Part shown: positions 1 to 6,581 of the stretch, in pieces
How positions within the stretch are numbered: position 1 is the first letter of the stretch
Layout of the letters: each line of letters begins with the position of its first letter
NCBI GenBank assembly: GCA_964580905.1
Contig: CAZOLR010000045.1
Coordinates: 1-13,273, forward strand
From: G041228335 sp964580905
Lineage (GTDB): Bacteria; Pseudomonadota; Alphaproteobacteria; Puniceispirillales; UBA1172
DNA: 13,273 bases
Reading direction: 5' to 3'
Position numbers and translations under genes: made by a program
The notes under the pieces: model-generated
The model's database searches: none
Seen by the model: only the letters and a program-made list of their open reading frames with translations
Told to the model about the DNA's origin: nothing

Positions 1-866
1 GCTTCCGGATTATCCTCTCCGATGTTGATACTGTGGTGACGGAAACCAGCCATACGATGACCATCACCGGTTCGCATGGAGATAAATTTTTATTAAAGCC
101 GGTCGATGTCAGTTCCGGTAAGTTTGGTCTATACCTTAAAGCCGGGGCGAGCTTTTCCGATAGTGAGGCCGGCATAGCGCAGATTTCTGTTAAGGCCGCG
201 CATGGGGAGATGCAAAGCAATATTGTTCCGGTAAGCGTCTTTGTTGATGCTGTTCCAACTGTTCTCATCACCGGCAGTTCGACACTTTCCCCAATCACAT
301 CAGGGCGTGCGCTCACCGCAAGCCTGAACACCGGATATACTTTGCACACCGAAGATGACGACGGCACAAGCGGGGCAACAACGGTGGTCTTCAGGGATGC
401 GGATGGAAAGGACGTTTCTTCACTTTTCAGGGTGAGCCATAGCGACGGGACCATCGCGCTGAATACCGGATCAATCCTGACGGAATCTCTTCTCGTCAAG
501 GCTGAATTTACCGATGATGAGGGCAATACCGCCATCAGTACAACCGCGATGAATATTCCGGTAACGCCATCCCCTTCGATTTCCATCGACGGGGTGATCT
601 CAACAAATATGCGTGTTCGCCCGGATATTTCTGAGATTTCTGATCAACATGAAAGTTTTCCGGATTTTTACTATACCTGGGAAAAGGGTACCCTTGATGC
701 AAGCGGCAATTTTATTCCGGAAGGCTTTTCCTCTTCTTCGGAAACGCTGGTGCTTGGCACTTCGGCTTATGGCGGCAAATATTTGCGCCTGACGGTGGGA
801 TATACCGATCAGGATGGGGAAAGCCAGTCGGTCAGTGTTGTTTCCGAAAATCCGGTCAATTATTAA
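1..866 (+). CDS. 3' portion of large repeat-containing surface/secreted protein, 5' partial, ends at premature TAA
   Basis: The reading frame is already open at base 3, so the gene begins before the window. The translation is rich in Asp, Ser, Thr and Gly, has no Cys, and looks like a chain of beta-sandwich repeats of adhesin or RTX-type exported proteins. The last module before the stop (roughly bases 580-850) has the pattern of a common bacterial Ig-like repeat: a YYTWEKG segment, then GGKYLRLTVGYTDQDGES, which is typical of 'YQW...G...LTVTVSYTDGQG' repeats in VCBS/cadherin-like giants. No membrane segment is visible. The frame hits TAA at 864-866 exactly where a linker of the type VNxxPxLxD should join the next repeat, and the same frame continues open to 1343 with a recognisable VCBS module. 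The gene is therefore probably interrupted by mutation or a base-call error. A role in adhesion or biofilm is inferred only from the repeat type. Confidence 0.7.
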   Translation, partial: FRIILSDVDTVVTETSHTMTITGSHGDKFLLKPVDVSSGKFGLYLKAGASFSDSEAGIAQISVKAAHGEMQSNIVPVSVFVDAVPTVLITGSSTLSPITSGRALTASLNTGYTLHTEDDDGTSGATTVVFRDADGKDVSSLFRVSHSDGTIALNTGSILTESLLVKAEFTDDEGNTAISTTAMNIPVTPSPSISIDGVISTNMRVRPDISEISDQHESFPDFYYTWEKGTLDASGNFIPEGFSSSSETLVLGTSAYGGKYLRLTVGYTDQDGESQSVSVVSENPVNY

Positions 867-1343
867 CCGTTCCTTGATGATGAGGTAATCTCCTATACAG
901 AAGACAGCGGCGCTACAGATCCGACAGGGCGTTTTGATGGCAGTGACAGGGATGCAGGATCCACGTTGACCTATCAAGTGAAAGACAGCGTGGCTGACAC
1001 CACAGAGACAGGATATACCCACCGCTGGGATGCTACCTATGGCAAGTTGTTTTATAATGAAGGTTCGGGGGCGTATATCTTCAAGCCTGATACATTTGCC
1101 ATTGAGCCACTTAACGAGGCCACATCCCAGTATGCCGAATTTTTTGCGAGTGACGGAATAGCCACCACCACAGGTGAATTAACGGTGAAAATCATCGGCG
1201 TAAACGACGCCCAGGCCGGGGCCTCGGCCTCGCAGGGTGGGCGCGTTGGTTTCGCTTCGCATAATGAAATCTTCCATTTCATGGCTGGTGATGGTGAAGC
1301 GCCAAATGAGGCCGACAACACACTTACACTTGATTTGATGTGA
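867..1343 (+). pseudogene. Continuation of the repeat protein after the in-frame stop: terminal VCBS-type repeat
   Basis: This is in the same frame as the upstream CDS and is separated from it only by the TAA codon. It encodes about 158 residues to TGA at 1341-1343. The start PFLDDEVISYTEDSG and the end ELTVKIIGVNDAQ bracket one VCBS-type repeat: a TED start, a GKLFYNEGSGAYIFKP core (family pattern G-x-L-x-x-x-x-x-G-x-Y-x-Y-x-P), a FFASDGIATTTGELTVKI strand and a GVNDA end. About 40 residues follow, ending in an acidic/hydrophobic C-terminus (ADNTLTLDLM), where a type I secretion signal would lie, although no signal can be proven. There is no convincing ribosome binding site or ATG near 867-966; the first in-frame start-like codon is a TTG at 966. 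Independent translation is therefore unlikely, and the segment is best read as the severed tail of the upstream gene, or as its true C-terminus if the stop is a sequencing error. Confidence 0.65.
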
Positions 1344-1414
1344 TGAATATCCCCTGTTCCTATCAAGGGTTTGATCAGATCATCTGAACTTTAACACACC
1401 GGAAGAAGGCCCAT
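1344..1414. other. 71-base convergent intergenic region with a small palindrome
   Basis: The region lies between the end of the repeat protein (+) and the end of the hydrolase (-). It contains the perfect inverted repeat TCAGAT-C-ATCTGA at 1375-1387. There is no T-run on either side, so I do not call a rho-independent terminator. Confidence 0.4.
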
Positions 1415-2478
1415 TCACCAGAGCCATTCACCACGGGCGAGTGCCGCAACAGCCGCGGTGATGGTTGCAAAACTTGACTTCGCGCCGGAACTGGTGTGAC
1501 GAGCGCGCAGGAAGCCATGGGGAAGACCTTCGGCAGTCTGGAATGCGACTTTGCCGCCGGCAAGACGTATCTTTTCAGCAAAATCAGGTGTGTCTGATGA
1601 CAGCGGGTCGCAGCCTGCGGCAAGCATGAAGGTGGGAGGGCATTCCCCGAGGTCAGCAAGCGCCATCGGGGGTGTGAGTTTCTGCCGGTCCAGCGGGCAG
1701 TCAAAATAGGTCTGCCAGTATGTTGCGACCTGTTCAGTGCTGAGCAGGGGCGCGTTCGCATGGGTCACATAACTTCCCTTATCCAGCGCCCCACCCAGCA
1801 TCGGGTAGATCAGCACCTGGCCGATAGGCTTGCCGGGCCGCTGGATTGAGGTCATGGCAGAAAGCCATGCGCCCGCGCTGNNNNNNNNNNNNNNNNNNNN
1901 NNNNNNNNNNNNNNNNNNNNNNNNNNNNNNNNNNNNNNNNNNNNNNNNNNNNNNNNNNNNNNNNNNNNNNNNNNNNNNNNAGGCTTGCCGGGCCGCTGGA
2001 TTGAGGTCATGGCAGAAAGCCATGCGCCCGCGCTGTCCCCTGCCAGCAGGACCGGTGTATCGTCTTCGGCGGATAAAGCATCAAAAACCTGAAGACAGTC
2101 TTCAAGCGCGGCGGGATGTTTGTGTTCAGGGGCGAGGCGATAGTCAACGGCAATCACATCAAGTTGTGTTTTGTTGCAGATTTCCGCACAGATATCATCG
2201 TGGCTGTCCAGATTGCCAACAACAAACCCGCCGCCATGAATATACATAACCCGGGCAGGGGAGGTGCCGCAGCTGTAATGGCGGGTTTTTACCGAACCGT
2301 AGATCGCGTCTTCGGCCGAAACACCCGTTGGGCGATCTTTCGCAAAATGCTGGCAGAGGGAGGTGTAAAGTCGGCGCTGCTCATCAAGAGAAATATTGCT
2401 GCGGGAGTCCGGATAAAAACTCTGTGTTTTCTTGATGAATTCCCATGTGTCTTTTTCAATGAGCTTTTGATAATCCAC
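1415..2478 (-). CDS. Alpha/beta hydrolase of the hormone-sensitive-lipase family (esterase), split by an artefactual N gap
   Basis: Likely a cytoplasmic carboxylesterase acting on a small ester; the substrate is unknown. The gene is read from a GTG at 2478, preceded by AAGGGAG at 2485-2491 with a 6-base spacer; the nearby ATG at 2483 is in another frame. The N run at 1881-1980 is flanked by identical 55-base copies. Removing 155 bases (one copy plus the Ns) puts both halves in one frame and gives 302 residues with no missing part. In that merged protein the HSL signatures appear in order: HGGG oxyanion hole at 81-84, DYRLAPEHKHPAALED at 112-127, GDSAG with nucleophile Ser149, GCDPL with likely Asp239, and LPHGF with likely His269. 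No signal peptide is seen. The gene lies 28 bases after znuB on the same strand, so it is probably the last gene of the zur-znuCB transcript. A 13-base-period direct repeat at its 3' end sets the present stop. Confidence 0.85.
1826..1880. repeat. 55-base direct repeat, copy 1 (left flank of N gap)
   Basis: This sequence is identical to 1981-2035 and directly abuts the N run. It encodes the SAGAWLSAMTSIQRPGKP part of the hydrolase on the minus strand. This is the expected signature of two contig ends that overlap but were scaffolded instead of merged, not a biological duplication. Confidence 0.95.
1881..1980. other. Assembly gap (100 N placeholder), probably spurious
   Basis: There are exactly 100 N between two identical 55-base flanks. 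Collapsing the flanks restores an uninterrupted hydrolase ORF in one frame, so real missing sequence is probably zero. Confidence 0.95.
1981..2035. repeat. 55-base direct repeat, copy 2 (right flank of N gap)
   Basis: Identical to 1826-1880. It continues into GDSAG-encoding sequence on the right, as expected for the overlapping end of the neighbouring contig. Confidence 0.95.
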
Positions 2479-2506
2479 GGCATGCTCCCTTAAAATATGG
2501 TTCAGC

Positions 2507-3310
2507 CTAGCTCAACCGCAGGCGTTCGAAAAGACTGCTCGCCATGATGCCGAGAGTGAACATAACACTCAGTATGAGTACAATACTTGGCCCGGTAGGT
2601 GTGTCAACCGAAAGGGAAAGCGCAATGCCTGACATCACGCCGATGATGCCGATTATAACGGCCAGCAGCGCCATTATTTCAGGCCGGCGGGCAAACGGCC
2701 GGGCGGTGGCGGCAGGGATGATCAGCATGGATGTGATAAGCAGAATGCCGACTATGCGCACCGATACCGCAACAACAAGCGTCATCAGCAAGAGAAAGAC
2801 AAGTCTCATCCAGAAAATGTTAATGCCTTCAGCACTCGCCAGATCTTCGCTCAAGGTCATGAGCACAAGTCGTGGCCAGACAAGGAAAATGGTCAGGAGA
2901 ACAAGGGCCCCGCCACCACCGATGACCAGGAGATCTGATCCTGTCACCGTCAGAATGTCACCAAAAAGCAGCGCGTGCAGATCCACCGTCAGCCCTGAAA
3001 TGCTGATCAGGACCACGCCTGAAGACAGCGCGCCATGGGCCAGTATCCCCAGCAAGGTATCCGTGGCCAGAATACCCTTCTGTTGCAGCCAGAAAAGAAC
3101 CATTGCGAAGGCTGAGCATATCAGGAGAATACCTGTTGAAACACCTATCCCGAAACCGATCCCGATGGCTATCCCGAGCATGGCGCTATGGGCAAGAGAG
3201 TCGCCAAAATACGCCATCCGTCTCCAGACGACAAAGCAACCCATGATGCCGGTAACTATGGCAATGCCTATCCCTGCGATGAGTGCCATGAGGATAAAAC
3301 TGTCGATCAT
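2507..3310 (-). CDS. znuB: Zinc ABC transporter permease ZnuB
   Basis: Inner-membrane permease of the high-affinity Zn2+ importer, an ABC-3 family (ZnuB/MntB-type) protein of 267 residues, the usual family size. The sequence is almost entirely hydrophobic segments, consistent with about eight membrane helices. The family-typical N-terminal stretch WRRMAYFGDSLAHSAMLG follows the first helix, and a later LLITSMLIIPAATARPFARR segment (the ZnuB 'ml.iPaatA' motif) supports the call. The ATG at 3310 overlaps the znuC TGA in an ATGA, with a GGAG 8 bases upstream, so translation is probably coupled. It is expected to pair with ZnuC and receive zinc from ZnuA. The metal could in principle be manganese, but the linked Fur-family regulator and the His-rich ZnuA and ZnuC favour zinc. 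Confidence 0.93.
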   Translation of the reverse strand: MIDSFILMALIAGIGIAIVTGIMGCFVVWRRMAYFGDSLAHSAMLGIAIGIGFGIGVSTGILLICSAFAMVLFWLQQKGILATDTLLGILAHGALSSGVVLISISGLTVDLHALLFGDILTVTGSDLLVIGGGGALVLLTIFLVWPRLVLMTLSEDLASAEGINIFWMRLVFLLLMTLVVAVSVRIVGILLITSMLIIPAATARPFARRPEIMALLAVIIGIIGVMSGIALSLSVDTPTGPSIVLILSVMFTLGIMASSLFERLRLS

Positions 3311-4062
3311 GTTCGTATCTCCGTTTCATGACAGTTTTGGTGATCATCATGGTGATGGTCGTGATCGTGATCGTGCTGATAAACAGCCATCATCCGCGCC
3401 ATATCCTGACCAAAAAGCTGAATGAATTCCGGATCTTTTGTTACGGCTGTCGGCTCACCTGAACAGCATACATGATGATAAAGGCAGACAACTTTTCGTG
3501 TCGAGGCAAGCACCATATGCAGATCATGCGATACCATAACAAGGGCTATTTTCCGCTCATTGTGGATGCGGCTCAGATGCTCATAGAACTTGAGCTGCCC
3601 GGAAAGATCAAGATTCTGCGCAGGTTCATCCAGGATGATCAGATCAGGTTTGTTTATCAATGACCGTGCCAGCAGAACACGTTGCCATTCCCCCCCGGAA
3701 AGCACGTGGATGGACCTGTGGAGAAGAGCCGTTATATCTGTTTCTTCTGCCGCGTCTTCCACTTCATTCCCATCGGCCGCTGTATTGAGCTTCAGGAAGG
3801 ATTTCACATCCATGGGCAGGCTGGTTTCAGCGGTCATGCGTTGCGGGATATAGCTTGTGCGAAGGCTTGGCTGGCGGTGAATTGTCCCCTTGTCAGGTCG
3901 TATCACGCCGGCAAGACACCGAAGGAGGGTTGTTTTCCCCGCGCCATTGGGCCCGATGATGGTGAGAAAATCTGCCGGGGCAACATCGAGCGATACATTA
4001 TCAAGGATCGCACTGTTGTTTCTGTAAACGGACAGGTTTTCAGCGGAAATTAACGCGTTCAT
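3307..4062 (-). CDS. znuC: Zinc ABC transporter ATP-binding protein ZnuC with His-rich C-terminal tail
   Basis: Cytoplasmic ATPase that powers zinc import through ZnuB. I choose the ATG at 4062 (251 residues), which overlaps the zur stop as ATGA and has GGGGAG upstream; a 257-residue start at 4080 is possible but lies inside zur without a good binding site. Visible motifs: Walker A GPNGAGKTT at 37-45, Q-loop Gln74 in YIPQR, ABC signature LSGGE at 121-125 (Glu where Gln is most common, as often seen in this subfamily), Walker B LIILDEP at 141-147 and H-loop His179 in SHD. The last ~25 residues form a His/Asp-rich tail (HDHDHDHHHDDH at 230-241, then NCHE). Such tails occur on ZnuC in several proteobacteria and are inferred to bind or sense zinc on the cytoplasmic side. 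Confidence 0.94.
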   Translation of the reverse strand: MNALISAENLSVYRNNSAILDNVSLDVAPADFLTIIGPNGAGKTTLLRCLAGVIRPDKGTIHRQPSLRTSYIPQRMTAETSLPMDVKSFLKLNTAADGNEVEDAAEETDITALLHRSIHVLSGGEWQRVLLARSLINKPDLIILDEPAQNLDLSGQLKFYEHLSRIHNERKIALVMVSHDLHMVLASTRKVVCLYHHVCCSGEPTAVTKDPEFIQLFGQDMARMMAVYQHDHDHDHHHDDHQNCHETEIRT

Positions 4063-4532
4063 CCACCATCTCCCCGGCATTGCATGCAGGTGCCGGTTAT
4101 TTCCAGCGTCGTGGTCCGGGGGGTGAAGCGATATTGTCGGGTGGCCTTCATTATCGATGCCGCAAGGTCGTCGTTACAGCATTCTTCAGCGGTCCCGCAT
4201 TCAAGGCATATCATGAAAAAGCAATCGCTGTGCGTATCAGGGTGCATGCATCCGACATAGGCATTCATGCTGTCGATCTTATGGACAAGGCCTTCTTCAA
4301 TAAGAAAATCCAGCGCCCGGTAGACCGTCGGAGGGGCTGCTGACATGGAACGGTTATCCTGACGTATTTTTTCAAGGAGGTCGTAGGCTTTTACCGGCTG
4401 ATGGCTTTCCCAGATCATTTCGAGAATGCGGCGGCGTATATTGGTGAGCCTGCTTCCCCTCTCAGCACAAATTTTCTCTGCCGATCTGAGTGCTGTTGTG
4501 CGGCAGGAATAGTGGTTCTGACAATAGGCCAT
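4059..4532 (-). CDS. zur: Zinc uptake regulator Zur (Fur family)
   Basis: Zinc-responsive transcriptional repressor. The winged-helix part carries the recognition helix PPTVYRALDFLIEEGLVHKI (residues 67-86), typical of Fur/Zur. Metal sites are visible: a His/Asp cluster HPDTHSD (97-103), CLEC (Cys109, Cys112) and C-terminal CMQC (Cys149, Cys152), which together match the structural Cys4 zinc site plus the regulatory site of the family. The ATG at 4532 (157 residues) is preferred because GGGA precedes it at about 9 bases; an ATG at 4547 (162 residues) has no visible binding site and lies only 8 bases from the operator. Zur vs Fur vs Mur is decided by context: it is the first gene of zur-znuC-znuB and faces znuA across a perfect palindrome. 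It is probably autoregulated. The ATGA overlap with znuC implies translational coupling. Confidence 0.92.
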   Translation of the reverse strand: MAYCQNHYSCRTTALRSAEKICAERGSRLTNIRRRILEMIWESHQPVKAYDLLEKIRQDNRSMSAAPPTVYRALDFLIEEGLVHKIDSMNAYVGCMHPDTHSDCFFMICLECGTAEECCNDDLAASIMKATRQYRFTPRTTTLEITGTCMQCRGDGG

Positions 4533-4555
4533 AAATAGTGTTCCCATCTGTGATA

Positions 4556-4573
4556 GTTATGTTATAACATAAC
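4556..4573. promoter_or_regulatory. Candidate Zur operator, perfect 18-base palindrome between zur and znuA
   Basis: GTTATGTTATAACATAAC is identical to its own reverse complement over all 18 bases. It is centred 50 bases before the znuA ATG (4615) and about 32 bases before the zur ATG (4532). Its composition resembles published proteobacterial Zur boxes (GTTAT...ATAAC type). The position fits simultaneous repression of znuA and zur-znuCB. The match to a Zur motif is from general knowledge, not a search. Confidence 0.85.
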
Positions 4574-4614
4574 AAAATTACTTATCCAACCCTTCCCGGA
4601 TTAAGGAGATGCGC

Positions 4615-5647
4615 ATGCAGATCGCTAACAAAACGTCGCCAGCGATTATGTGTCTGGTGCTGTTGGTCTTGATGTTGGGAGTTTCATCTTCTCAAGCGGA
4701 AGATTTGCAGGTATCCGCCAGCATAAAGCCACTGCATTCACTGGTCTCGATGGTCATGGAAGGCAAGGGTGAGCCAATGCTCATCATGGGAGATGGCGCA
4801 TCCCCGCACAGTTCATCGTTAAAGCCATCACAGCGTCGGATGATGGCGCAATCCGAAGTCATATTTGTTGTTCATGAGGGGATGGAAACGGCGCTGTCCA
4901 GATCTCTTCAGCAGAGCGATGCCAGAATTGTACAGATCGCGACATTCAGGGAACTGNNNNNNNNNNNNNNNNNNNNNNNNNNNNNNNNNNNNNNNNNNNN
5001 NNNNNNNNNNNNNNNNNNNNNNNNNNNNNNNNNNNNNNNNNNNNNNNNNNNNNNNNGAGGACGATCACAATGAGGGGCATGGCCACGATGGTGATGAAAG
5101 CCACGACCACGACCATCATCACGGCCCTGGAGCTATTGTCGATTTTCATTTCTGGCTTGATCCGCTACTGGCGAGGGAAGTGCTGATGCCCATCGCACGG
5201 GCCTTGGGCGAGGTGTATCCGGAAGATGCTCCGGCCTTTGTTGCCAATGCGGAAAAGGCCTATGCGCAGTTGGGGCAATTACATCTGGATATCCAGCAGA
5301 AACTCTCACCCCATAAAAAATATCAGTTTATCGTTTTTCATGATGCCTATCAGTATTTTGAAAAGCGGTATGACCTGTCTGTCATCTCCAGCATTCTTGA
5401 TCATCATGATGGCCAGATCACGCCATCCCGTTTGATACGCTTAAGGCATCTGGTCGAAGATCATGAGGCAGATTGCATTTTTGCTGAGCCCCAATATTCC
5501 CTGCGGCTTGTGGATGCTTTGGCGAGTATAGACAAACTTCCTGTTCGTGCGCTTGATCCGATAGGGCGGGATATTGATCCGGGATACAACCTCTACTCAA
5601 TTCTCATAAATGACCTTGCGGATGCTGTTGCCTCCTGCCAGTCGTAA
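4615..5647 (+). CDS. znuA: Zinc ABC transporter periplasmic binding protein ZnuA, interrupted by an N gap in the His-rich loop
   Basis: Periplasmic zinc-binding lipocalin-unlike 'cluster A-I' receptor that delivers Zn2+ to ZnuBC. The ATG at 4615 is chosen because AAGGAG (4603-4608) lies 6 bases before it; the ATG at 4609 would touch that site. Residues 1-28 form a signal peptide (hydrophobic IMCLVLLVLMLG, likely cleavage after SSSQA). Expected metal ligands are visible: His65 in ASPHSSSLKPSQ, the His of FHFWLDPL after the gap, and the His of VFHDAYQYFEKRYDL. The N run follows Leu114 and falls in the charged loop; the sequence after it is His/Asp-rich (EDDHNEGHGHDG, then HDHDHHHG). Codons end exactly at both gap edges, so the true gap must be a multiple of 3 and the 100 N are a placeholder. 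The C-terminal domain is complete to TAA at 5645-5647. znuA is divergent from zur-znuCB. Confidence 0.93.
4957..5056. other. Assembly gap (100 N placeholder) inside znuA
   Basis: Unlike the gap at 1881-1980, the flanks are not duplicated, so some sequence is really missing. Both flanks are at codon boundaries of znuA, so the real length should be divisible by 3. By comparison with the family, roughly 20-30 residues of the His-rich loop are probably absent. Confidence 0.9.
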
Positions 5648-5708
5648 TTTGAGTTGAGCTCTTCATCCGGGCTGGTAAGCTGACAGAACACTAACTGGAG
5701 GACATATC

Positions 5709-6578
5709 ATGCGCATTGGTTTCATTGGTCTTGGCAATATGGGAGCCCCGATGGCATTAAATCTTGTCAAGGCAGGGCATGACGTGACCGGCTATGACGT
5801 TGCTGGAATTTCACTGGAAGACATAAAGCCGGCTTCGACGGCCATCGCAGCTGCTTCAGGTCAGGACGTGGTCATCACCATGCTTCCGGACGGGCAAATA
5901 CTTCGCAAAGTAGCCTCGGAAATCATTCCTCATATGGATGCGGGGACAGGCTTTGTGGATTGCTCCACCGTGGATGTCGAAAGCGCACGTGCTGTTGCCG
6001 CAGATGCAGAGAAAGCGGGCCTCTTGCCGGTGGATGCCCCGGTATCGGGCGGTGTTGGCGGCGCCTCTGCGGGCACTTTGACTTTCATGGCAGGCGGAAG
6101 TGATGCAGCGTTTGCCAGGGCGGAGCCTCTTTTTGACATTATGGGCCAGAAAGCGGTGCATTGCGGTGCAAGCGGTGCCGGGCAGGCGGCTAAAATCTGC
6201 AACAACATGATACTCGGGATCACGATGATCGGTACGTGTGAGGCTTTTGCACTCGCCGATAAACTCGGGCTGGACAGGCAGAAAATGTTCGATGTTGTCA
6301 GCACGTCCTCAGGTTATAGCTGGACGATGAATGCCTATTGTCCGGCGCCGGGGGTTGGCCCGCAATCTCCTGCTGATAATGATTATATGCCGGGTTTTGC
6401 GGCTGAACTGATGCTGAAAGATCTGAACCTCTCGCAAATGGCGGCAGAAGCCGTTAATGCCAGCACACCTCTCGGTGCGGCGGCAGCGGAACTTTATCGC
6501 ATCTTTGTTGAGGAAGAAGATGGCCGGGGCAGGGATTTTTCGGCAATGCTTCCGAGATTTGAAAACCAGAGCCGTTAA
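5709..6578 (+). CDS. mmsB: 3-hydroxyisobutyrate dehydrogenase-type beta-hydroxyacid dehydrogenase (MmsB-like)
   Basis: NAD-dependent oxidation of a 3-hydroxyacid to the semialdehyde; in valine catabolism the substrate is 3-hydroxyisobutyrate. 289 residues, normal for the family. Seen in order: Rossmann GLGNMG at 7-12 with Asp30 ending strand 2 (favouring NAD over NADP), substrate loop DAPVSGGVGGASAGTL at 109-123, GAGQAAKICNN with catalytic Lys162, and the MmsB-style block SSGYSWTMNAYCPAPG (200-215) followed by DYMPGFAAELMLKDL. That last block points to true MmsB rather than GarR or tartronate reductase relatives. GGAGG with a 7-base spacer precedes the ATG. Only 3 bases separate it from the next gene. 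No other valine-degradation genes (mmsA, acyl-CoA dehydrogenase, hydrolase) are present here, so the exact substrate in this cluster is uncertain. Confidence 0.85.
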   Translation: MRIGFIGLGNMGAPMALNLVKAGHDVTGYDVAGISLEDIKPASTAIAAASGQDVVITMLPDGQILRKVASEIIPHMDAGTGFVDCSTVDVESARAVAADAEKAGLLPVDAPVSGGVGGASAGTLTFMAGGSDAAFARAEPLFDIMGQKAVHCGASGAGQAAKICNNMILGITMIGTCEAFALADKLGLDRQKMFDVVSTSSGYSWTMNAYCPAPGVGPQSPADNDYMPGFAAELMLKDLNLSQMAAEAVNASTPLGAAAAELYRIFVEEEDGRGRDFSAMLPRFENQSR

Positions 6579-6581
6579 GCC

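Noticed and set aside
1375..1387. TCAGATCATCTGA palindrome as a bidirectional terminator
   Set aside because: The stem is AT-mixed and short with a 1-base centre, and no T-run follows on either strand.
1826..2035. Biological tandem duplication or mobile-element footprint at the 55-base repeat
   Set aside because: The copies exactly abut a 100-N run and collapsing them restores a complete gene, which is the mark of unmerged contig ends.
1830..2249. Plus-strand ORF running through the N gap
   Set aside because: It depends on translated Ns and the duplicated flank, and it is antisense to the hydrolase.
2544..3425. 293-residue plus-strand ORF opposite znuB
   Set aside because: It is antisense to a clear ZnuB permease; its Met/Arg/Ser/Thr/Pro-rich composition is the mirror of hydrophobic codons, and there is no family resemblance.
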